This document shows, one piece after another, positions 1-4,409 of a DNA stretch of 5,500 nucleotides. Origin of the DNA: an uncultured Campylobacter sp. (GTDB taxonomy: Bacteria; Campylobacterota; Campylobacteria; Campylobacterales; Campylobacteraceae); NCBI RefSeq assembly GCF_937890585.1, contig NZ_CALACG010000152.1, positions 1 through 5,500 on the forward strand, written 5' to 3'. Below the pieces are notes generated by a model, which saw nothing but the letters and a program-made list of their open reading frames with translations, was not told the DNA's origin and searched no databases. The translations under genes and the position numbers were made by a program. Position 1 is the first letter of the stretch. Each line of letters begins with the position of its first letter.

Positions 1-4
1 GTTT

Positions 5-10
5 TATGAT
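5..10 (+). promoter_or_regulatory. possible -10 element for glnA
   Basis: TATGAT matches the TATAAT consensus at five of six positions and lies about 35 bp ahead of the glnA start; TAGAAT at 10-15 is an overlapping alternative. Any -35 region would lie outside the window. Campylobacter promoters usually rely on the -10 box and lack a conserved -35, so a lone hexamer in AT-rich DNA is weak evidence. Confidence 0.25.
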
Positions 11-33
11 AGAATACGAAAATTAAAAACCAG

Positions 34-39
34 AAGGAG
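34..39 (+). promoter_or_regulatory. glnA ribosome binding site
   Basis: AAGGAG, a near-perfect Shine-Dalgarno sequence, ends six bases before the ATG at 46 and fixes that start. It is the strongest ribosome binding site in the window, fitting a highly expressed enzyme. Confidence 0.8.
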
Positions 40-45
40 AAAAAA

Positions 46-1476
46 ATGGGAAAATTTGTCCAAAGCGTAGATCATTTTTTTGATTTTTGTAAAGAAAATG
101 AAGTCAAATTTGTCGATTTTAGATTTACCGATCTAGTCGGCGCATGGCACAGCATAAGCTACAACATAAAGGCCGTCACAAAGGACCATTTTATACATGG
201 CATTCCGATGGACGCTAGCTCGATGCATGGCTGGCAGCCGATAGATAAAAGCGACATGATAATGAAGCCAGAAGCGACATCTGCGTTTTTGGACCCATTT
301 ACCTCTGACATCACAGTCGTTGTTTTTTGCGATATCTACGACATTTACAAAGGTCAAATTTACGAAAAATGCCCTCGCTCGATCGCAAAAAGAGCGATGC
401 AGTACGTAAAAGATAGCGGCCTTGGAGATGAGGCATTTTTTGGCCCTGAGAATGAATTTTTCGTATTTGACAATGTCAAGATCATCGACAGCCCAAACTG
501 CGCAATGTATCAAGTAGATAGCGAAGAAGGCGAGTGGAACGACGCTACGGACTTTAAAGATGGCTACAACACAGGCCACCGCCCACGCAGAAAAGGCGGC
601 TACTTGATGACTCAGCCTATCGACAGCATGGTCGATCTAAGAGCTGAGATGATGCAGGTTTTGGAGCAAGTTGGCCTTGAAGTTTTCCTCGGACACCACG
701 AGGTCGCGCAGGGTCAAGGCGAGCTTGGCGTGAAATATGGCAACCTAGTTGAGGCCGCTGATAACGTTCAAATTTACAAATACGTAGTTCGCATGGTGGC
801 TCACCTAAACGGCAAAACAGTTACATTTATGCCAAAACCGCCTTATGGCGACAATGGCAGCGGCATGCACGTACACCAGTCAGTTTGGAAAGATGGCAAA
901 AATTTATTTTATAAAGAGGGCGGATATGCGAATTTAAGCGACTTTGCGAGGTATTACATAGGCGGAGTTTTAAAACACGCTAGAAGTGTCGCAGCCTTTA
1001 CAAACCCTAGCACAAACAGCTACAAACGCCTAATCCCAGGCTTTGAAGCACCATCTATCCTCACCTACTCGAGCCAGAACCGCTCAGCTAGCATCCGCAT
1101 ACCTTACGGCGCTGGCGAGAAGTCGGTTAGGGCTGAGATGAGATTCCCAGATAGCACAGCAAACCCTTACTTAGCCTTCTCAGCGATGCTAATGGCAGGC
1201 CTTGACGGCGTAAAACACAAATACGAGCCGGTTGGTCCGATGGATGAGAATTTATTTAAACTTCACCTTGATGAGATCAGAGAGCGCGGCATCGAGCAGC
1301 TCCCACACACGCTTCGTGGCAGCCTTGAAGCGCTTATCCGTGACAACGAATACCTAAAACCGATAATGAGCGATCTTTTCATCGACACATATCAGCACGT
1401 GAAATTTGAAACTCAGGTTTGGCCTTACGAAGCGCGTCCGACCGCTTATGAGTTTAAGACCTGCTTCTCTTGCTAA
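46..1476 (+). CDS. glnA: glutamine synthetase, type I (GlnA)
   Basis: Catalyses ATP-dependent condensation of ammonia with glutamate to glutamine in the cytoplasm, the main entry of ammonium into metabolism; family members are dodecamers. The 476-residue protein is full length. The N-terminal beta-grasp domain is about residues 18-100, including the DASSMHGW segment (56-63). The catalytic domain follows: GPENEFF (133-139, metal-binding Glu135/Glu137), [10 protein letters not shown] (217-226, Glu219/Glu226), [10 protein letters not shown] (268-277, His275), NSYKRLIPG (324-332, Arg328), NRSASIRIP (345-353) and EMRFPD (364-369). The GHRP..KGGY stretch (178-186) is the insert typical of the GSI-beta subgroup. 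However, the Tyr that is adenylylated in E. coli (NLYDLP) is Phe404 here (NLFKLH), so GlnE-type covalent control should not be possible. ATG is supported by AAGGAG six bases upstream. A strong terminator follows and the gene appears monocistronic within the window. Confidence 0.97.
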   Translation: MGKFVQSVDHFFDFCKENEVKFVDFRFTDLVGAWHSISYNIKAVTKDHFIHGIPMDASSMHGWQPIDKSDMIMKPEATSAFLDPFTSDITVVVFCDIYDIYKGQIYEKCPRSIAKRAMQYVKDSGLGDEAFFGPENEFFVFDNVKIIDSPNCAMYQVDSEEGEWNDATDFKDGYNTGHRPRRKGGYLMTQPIDSMVDLRAEMMQVLEQVGLEVFLGHHEVAQGQGELGVKYGNLVEAADNVQIYKYVVRMVAHLNGKTVTFMPKPPYGDNGSGMHVHQSVWKDGKNLFYKEGGYANLSDFARYYIGGVLKHARSVAAFTNPSTNSYKRLIPGFEAPSILTYSSQNRSASIRIPYGAGEKSVRAEMRFPDSTANPYLAFSAMLMAGLDGVKHKYEPVGPMDENLFKLHLDEIRERGIEQLPHTLRGSLEALIRDNEYLKPIMSDLFIDTYQHVKFETQVWPYEARPTAYEFKTCFSC

Positions 1477-1483
1477 AACGCAC

Positions 1484-1520
1484 TTCCAAGCTCTTTTTGG
1501 GCTTGGAAACTTCTTTTTTT
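1484..1520 (+). terminator. intrinsic terminator of glnA
   Basis: TTCCAAGCTC (1484-1493) and GGGCTTGGAA (1499-1508) form a ten-pair stem with one G-U pair and a TTTTT loop, followed by a T-rich tract (1511-1520, nine T in ten bases). It begins eight bases after the glnA stop. Read on the other strand, the same hairpin is followed only by GTGCGTTTTAGC, so it would be a weaker terminator for transcripts coming from dnaX. Confidence 0.9.
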
Positions 1521-1817
1521 AATAAAATTTTTAAAATATAGAATTTAAATTTAGTAGTATCTGTTTTTGCCATTGTAAGTAAATTTATGCAAAAGCCGTA
1601 TAAAATTTCAGGCTTTAAATTTGGCTATTTTTATTTAGAAATTTACGCCACAAAGAAAGTTAAATTTGGCAGGCGAAAAACTATTAAAATTTTGAGCCTA
1701 GAAAGATTTTTAGCCATAGGTTAAATTTGGTTATTTCGTCTATAAATTTAGACCAAGACAAAATCAAATTTCTAAATTTATACCCAAAAGTCGTCCAAAT
1801 TTAGCTAGCAAAATTCC
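1521..1817. other. AT-rich spacer between convergent glnA and dnaX
   Basis: I see no convincing gene in these 297 bases. The stretch holds 13 copies of the palindromic hexamer AAATTT, mostly 21-25 bp apart, the 12-bp inverted repeat at 1741-1782, and a short AAAGCC/GGCTTT dyad (1592-1597 and 1611-1616) without a T-tract. A 45-codon open frame (1587-1724, +) lacks a good ribosome binding site and has the Lys/Phe/Ile-rich composition expected of translated AT-rich spacer. Both flanking genes point inward, so promoters are not expected; structural or termination roles are more likely. Confidence 0.6.
1741..1782. repeat. perfect 12-bp inverted repeat
   Basis: TATAAATTTAGA (1741-1752) and TCTAAATTTATA (1771-1782) are exact reverse complements separated by 18 bases. 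Neither side is followed by a T-tract, so it is not a classic intrinsic terminator. Because AAATTT is so common here, chance contributes, but twelve matched pairs without an error is notable. It could act as a cruciform or RNA hairpin downstream of dnaX. Confidence 0.6.
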
Positions 1818-1824
1818 CTAGCTA
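1802..1824 (-). terminator. weak hairpin across the dnaX stop codon
   Basis: TAGCTAG (1802-1808) pairs with CTAGCTA (1818-1824) around a nine-base loop, so the dnaX stop codon lies inside the stem. In the dnaX transcript the stem is followed by AATTTGG rather than a run of U, so it is at best a weak terminator or an mRNA 3'-end structure. No better terminator for dnaX is visible apart from the glnA hairpin read in reverse. Confidence 0.3.
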
Positions 1825-3479
1825 TTTTGCACTTCAGGCTGTCCAAAGAGCCTATTTGCCTCTTTTATAACGCCCTCTTCTCTTTGCTTTTTAAGCTCCT
1901 CTGGACTCTTGCTCTGGCTTAGCGACATCAGCTCTTTTGCAAAGTCATTTTGTGGCTGAGATAGCGTATTTGCCTCGATCTGTCGTGCCATAACAGGCTC
2001 TTTTACTGGCTCATATTTTTGCTCGTCTTGCTGTCTAGCCTTTATCTTAGCGATCTCCTCGTCAAGGTAGCTATATTTATCCTGTGGCTCTTGTGGCTTA
2101 GTTTGTGGCTCAGACTTTGCAGCAGGAATTTGAGTTTTAGCATTTACGATCTTGATCTTTTTACCAAAAATTGTATGTAAAATTTCATGCATTACGCCCC
2201 AGCTTTTTTTGAAAAATGCCAGCTCATCACCAGTTGCATTGACGACCAAGCCAAGCTCATTTTCGTTTAAAAAGCTAAAACTTATGTGATTTTTAAAAAT
2301 TTCTCCAAGCTCAAAGCTTCTATCATAAATTTTTGCCACAAACTGCTCGTACGGCGACCTTGGTGCCTCTTTTAGGGCTAAAATTTGTTCACTCACGCCA
2401 GCTTTTGGCTCTATAGCCACGCTAGGCTCGCTCTTAGCAAGCTTTATGGCTTCATCGATATCTTGTAAATTTAGCGCCTCTATCATTATAAAAAGCATAA
2501 GCATCAGCACAAAGCCATTATCGCTTGATACGCTTAACATCGACTTTGCCTGCGCCAAAATCCTAAAAAATCTCTCATATATAAGAAGTGAAAATTTCGG
2601 GTCGTTGTCTAAAAATCTCTGCTTTAAATTTGCCAAAATTTCATCTATGATCATCTCTGGCTCATAGGTCTCAAGCTCGGTTACAAGCACTCTAATGGCG
2701 TTTTTATCGGCATTTGCGACGTGTTCGATGATCTGCTCGATCCTACTTGGATCAAGAAGTCCGAGCATCGCTGCCACGCTTGATTTTGTGATATTACCAG
2801 CGCCATAAATGATAGCTTGATCAAGCAGCGTTAGCGTATCTCTTAGCGAACCGCCGCCACTTCTAGCTAGTATCTCAAGCGCCTCTCTCTCGTAGCTCAC
2901 GCCCTCTTTGCTAAGGATAAATTCAAGGTGTTTTACGATCTCATATCTGCTTATTTGTTTAAATCTAAAATGTTGCGTCCTTGAAAGCACCGTCGTCGGA
3001 AGTTTAAGCGGGTCGGTCGTTGCAAGGATAAATTTAACATAGCTTGGCGGCTCTTCGAGCGTTTTAAGAAGGGCATTAAACGCCTCTTTTGTTAGCATGT
3101 GCACTTCGTCGATGATGAAAATTTTATATCTAGCAGCCGTAGGAGCGTACTTTGTCTGCTCGATGAGCTCCCTTATATCGTCGATCTTTCTGTGGCTGGC
3201 TGCGTCCATCTCGATGATGTCCATGTGGCGCGACTCGTTTGCCATCACACACTGCGCGCAGACCTCGCAAGGCCTAGAAGTTGGCCCTTTTTCGCAAACC
3301 AAAGCCTTTGCAAATATCCTAGCACTCGACGTCTTGCCGCTTCCCCTAAGGCCTGAAAACAAATAAGCATGGCTCACTCTGTTCTCATCAAGTGCGTGGG
3401 TTAGGCTCTTGCTTACGGCTTCTTGTCCGATGAGCTCGTCAAAATTTTTTGGTCGATATTTTAGGGCTAGTGCTTGCAA
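1818..3479 (-). CDS. dnaX: DNA polymerase III subunit tau/gamma (DnaX)
   Basis: ATPase subunit of the clamp loader, which loads the sliding clamp onto primed DNA and, in its long form, links polymerases at the replication fork. From the TTG at 3479 the protein has 553 residues. AAA+ features in order: the LALKYRPKNFDELIGQ start (3-18), Walker A GLRGSGKT (43-50), a four-Cys zinc module (Cys62, 71, 74, 77), Walker B IIDEVH (122-127), sensor 1 LATTD (152-156), SRT (166-168, usually SRC) and sensor 2 GSLRD (210-214). The clamp-loader oligomerisation domain follows to about 350. The C-terminal third has a Pro/Gln/Glu-rich linker (about 452-500) and a charged tail. TTG at 3479 is chosen because AAGGA sits six bases upstream and relatives begin at MQALALKYRP; the in-frame TTG at 3497 has no ribosome binding site. 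An A7 run (2204-2210) could yield a gamma-like short form. Confidence 0.96.
   Translation of the reverse strand: MQALALKYRPKNFDELIGQEAVSKSLTHALDENRVSHAYLFSGLRGSGKTSSARIFAKALVCEKGPTSRPCEVCAQCVMANESRHMDIIEMDAASHRKIDDIRELIEQTKYAPTAARYKIFIIDEVHMLTKEAFNALLKTLEEPPSYVKFILATTDPLKLPTTVLSRTQHFRFKQISRYEIVKHLEFILSKEGVSYEREALEILARSGGGSLRDTLTLLDQAIIYGAGNITKSSVAAMLGLLDPSRIEQIIEHVANADKNAIRVLVTELETYEPEMIIDEILANLKQRFLDNDPKFSLLIYERFFRILAQAKSMLSVSSDNGFVLMLMLFIMIEALNLQDIDEAIKLAKSEPSVAIEPKAGVSEQILALKEAPRSPYEQFVAKIYDRSFELGEIFKNHISFSFLNENELGLVVNATGDELAFFKKSWGVMHEILHTIFGKKIKIVNAKTQIPAAKSEPQTKPQEPQDKYSYLDEEIAKIKARQQDEQKYEPVKEPVMARQIEANTLSQPQNDFAKELMSLSQSKSPEELKKQREEGVIKEANRLFGQPEVQNS
2204..2210 (-). other. A7 run in dnaX, possible slippage/frameshift site
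   Basis: The coding strand reads TTC AAA AAA AGC at codons 423-426, seven A in a row. A -1 shift adds Lys-Leu-Gly-Arg-Asn-Ala and stops at TGA (2187-2185). A +1 shift adds Ala-Gly-Ala and stops at TAA (2194-2192). The -1 product would be about 431 residues, keeping the ATPase and oligomerisation domains but losing the tau tail. In E. coli, dnaX frameshifting on A AAA AAG makes gamma of about that length. The phase here (C AAA AAA) is not the classic tandem-slip heptamer, and I see no strong downstream hairpin, so the function is inferred. Confidence 0.4.
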
Positions 3480-3485
3480 CTGCTT

Positions 3486-3490
3486 TCCTT
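3486..3490 (-). promoter_or_regulatory. dnaX ribosome binding site, decides the TTG start
   Basis: Reading the minus strand, AAGGA is followed by six bases (AAGCAG) and then TTG at 3479-3477. The upstream in-frame TTG (3497-3495) is preceded by ATTAAAAT with no Shine-Dalgarno match, and starting there would put this AAGGA inside the gene. Confidence 0.75.
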
Positions 3491-3491
3491 T

Positions 3492-3520
3492 TTGCAATTT
3501 TAATTTGCTGATTTTATAAA
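3492..3520 (+). promoter_or_regulatory. possible promoter of the LysE-family gene
   Basis: TTGCAA (3492-3497, four of six to TTGACA) and TATAAA (3515-3520, five of six to TATAAT) are separated by exactly 17 bp. This would start transcription near 3527 and give a leader of about 70 bases. TATGAT at 3541-3546 is an alternative -10. The region is AT-rich, so chance matches are easy. Confidence 0.4.
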
Positions 3521-3521
3521 A
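3512..3521 (-). promoter_or_regulatory. possible dnaX -10 within palindromic TTTTATAAAA
   Basis: On the minus strand TATAAA (3518-3513) is preceded by a run of T and lies about 34 bp upstream of the dnaX start, giving a leader of roughly 27 bases. The ten-base TTTTATAAAA is its own reverse complement, so the same base pairs can serve as the -10 for the divergent exporter gene. No -35 match is visible on this strand, which is usual for Campylobacter. Confidence 0.4.
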
Positions 3522-3535
3522 AAAGGCATAAATTT

Positions 3536-3586
3536 ATGGTTATGATAAAGTTAAATTTTGCTAAATTTAAGCCAAACTTTAGCTAG
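3536..3586 (+). other. possible 16-codon leader ORF
   Basis: ATG at 3536 opens MVMIKLNFAKFKPNFS and ends at TAG (3584-3586). AAAAGG (3521-3526) lies nine bases upstream as a possible ribosome binding site, and the stop codon overlaps the exporter gene's own ribosome binding site. Three of 16 residues are Lys, suggestive ahead of a basic amino-acid exporter but not statistically striking. It may simply be a chance frame. Confidence 0.2.
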
Positions 3587-3591
3587 AAGGA
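3585..3591 (+). promoter_or_regulatory. ribosome binding site of the LysE-family gene, decides the TTG start
   Basis: AGAAGGA ends five bases before the TTG at 3597. The frame is open back to a TTG at 3558, but starting there would put this site inside the gene and add 13 residues not seen in the family, whose members begin close to the first membrane helix. Confidence 0.75.
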
Positions 3592-3596
3592 TAAAT

Positions 3597-4205
3597 TTGC
3601 AAGCATTTATATCTGGATTTTTCACCTCTTTGTCGCTCATTTTAGCTATTGGCGCGCAAAACGCATTTGTGCTAAAACAGGGCATCAAAAGAGAAAATAT
3701 CTTTATCATCTGCCTTATTTGCGCTATTAGCGATGCCCTCTTGATCTTTGCAGGAGTTTTTGGACTTGCTGGCCTCGTGCAAAATTTTTCTATCATCAAG
3801 CAAATCGCCCTATATGGTGGCTTTTTATTTTTGCTTTTTTACGCGCTAAAGAGCTTTTACACGTGCTTCTTCAAGGATCTTAGCATGGATACCAGCAGTG
3901 ATTATGCCAGATCAAATTTAAAGAAAAACATCCTTTTAACGCTCGCTTTTACCTGGCTAAATCCTCACGTCTATCTTGACACGATGATCCTAATAGGCTC
4001 GGTTTCTACTAAATTTAAAGATGAAAATTTGATATTTGGCATGGGAGCTAGCCTTGCCTCATTTTGCTTTTTCTTTGCACTTGGCTATCTGGCTAGGTTT
4101 TTAGCACCCATTTTTGCAAGGCCCATCTCATGGAAAATTTTAGAGTTTTTTGTCGGCCTCATCATGCTCGCCCTTGCTTTCATGCTCCTTTTTGCTAGCT
4201 TCTAG
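3597..4205 (+). CDS. LysE/ArgO-family amino-acid exporter
   Basis: Inner-membrane exporter of the LysE/ArgO branch of the LysE superfamily; characterised relatives (LysE of Corynebacterium, ArgO of E. coli) export lysine and/or arginine. The 202-residue protein matches the family's usual 200-230. Six hydrophobic segments are visible at about 4-24, 36-56, 66-84, 109-134, 146-170 and 180-202. Family signatures are LILAIGAQNAFVLKQG (14-29) and FTWLNPHVYLDT (118-129), nearly identical to the ArgO/LysE motif WLNPHVYLDT. The real substrate cannot be told from sequence. TTG at 3597 is chosen for the AGAAGGA five bases upstream. The gene is divergent from dnaX with a 117-bp control region and overlaps ccoS tail-to-tail by 66 bp. 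No LysG/ArgP-type regulator gene adjoins it here, and no terminator is seen after it. Confidence 0.9.
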   Translation: MQAFISGFFTSLSLILAIGAQNAFVLKQGIKRENIFIICLICAISDALLIFAGVFGLAGLVQNFSIIKQIALYGGFLFLLFYALKSFYTCFFKDLSMDTSSDYARSNLKKNILLTLAFTWLNPHVYLDTMILIGSVSTKFKDENLIFGMGASLASFCFFFALGYLARFLAPIFARPISWKILEFFVGLIMLALAFMLLFASF

Positions 4206-4409
4206 CCTCTTTTTTAGCGCCTCTTTTTTGCGAAGTTCGAGTGCGTAGGCTTCATTTAGCGCGTCTTCGCCATCTAAATTTGCTCCGTCTAAAAATTTGC
4301 GGTAGTCTTCAAACTGCCTATTTTTTATCCCCCAAAGCACGCCAAAAAGCAGGGCTGCCCCCATCAAAACAGAGACCAAAACAAGCATCGCAAGAGTCGT
4401 TGTATCCAC
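4140..4409 (-). CDS. ccoS: cbb3-type cytochrome oxidase assembly protein CcoS
   Basis: Small inner-membrane protein needed for maturation of cbb3 cytochrome c oxidase; in other bacteria its loss affects insertion of heme b and copper into CcoN. The 89-residue protein has one N-terminal membrane helix (about 7-28), then the CcoS hallmark WGIKNRQFEDYRKFLDG (26-42, compare W..RSGQFDDLEG in proteobacteria), then DGEDALNEAYALE. The long Lys/Glu-rich tail (about 60-89) exceeds the usual 50-70-residue size; its last 21 residues are encoded antisense to the exporter gene's 3' end. GTG at 4409 is supported by AAGGA six bases upstream. It overlaps the ccoI stop by one base (TAGTG), indicating translational coupling in an operon. 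Confidence 0.88.
   Translation of the reverse strand: MDTTTLAMLVLVSVLMGAALLFGVLWGIKNRQFEDYRKFLDGANLDGEDALNEAYALELRKKEALKKRLEASKKEHESKGEHDEADKKL

Noticed and set aside
133..579. 148-codon open frame on the minus strand
   Set aside because: It lies wholly inside glnA on the opposite strand, its translation resembles no family I know, and glnA is certain from its motifs.
1521..1817. CRISPR-like or tandem-repeat array suggested by the regular AAATTT words
   Set aside because: The shared unit is only about six bases, with no conserved longer repeat and no uniform spacer structure.
2446..2667. 73-codon plus-strand frame inside dnaX
   Set aside because: Ser/Ile/Lys-rich antisense translation of dnaX with no ribosome binding site or recognisable domain.
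3097..3366. Two overlapping plus-strand frames of 85-89 codons inside dnaX
   Set aside because: They are antisense to the conserved Walker A, zinc and Walker B part of DnaX and arise from its codon pattern.
3480..3497. Longer DnaX starting at TTG 3497
   Set aside because: No ribosome binding site for it, while AAGGA stands six bases before TTG 3479, and relatives start at MQALALKYRP.
3558..3596. Longer exporter starting at TTG 3558
   Set aside because: It would add 13 residues foreign to the family and swallow the AGAAGGA site that serves TTG 3597.
3551..3799. 82-codon minus-strand frame over the exporter start
   Set aside because: Antisense to conserved LysE-family residues including GAQNAF; no recognisable content.
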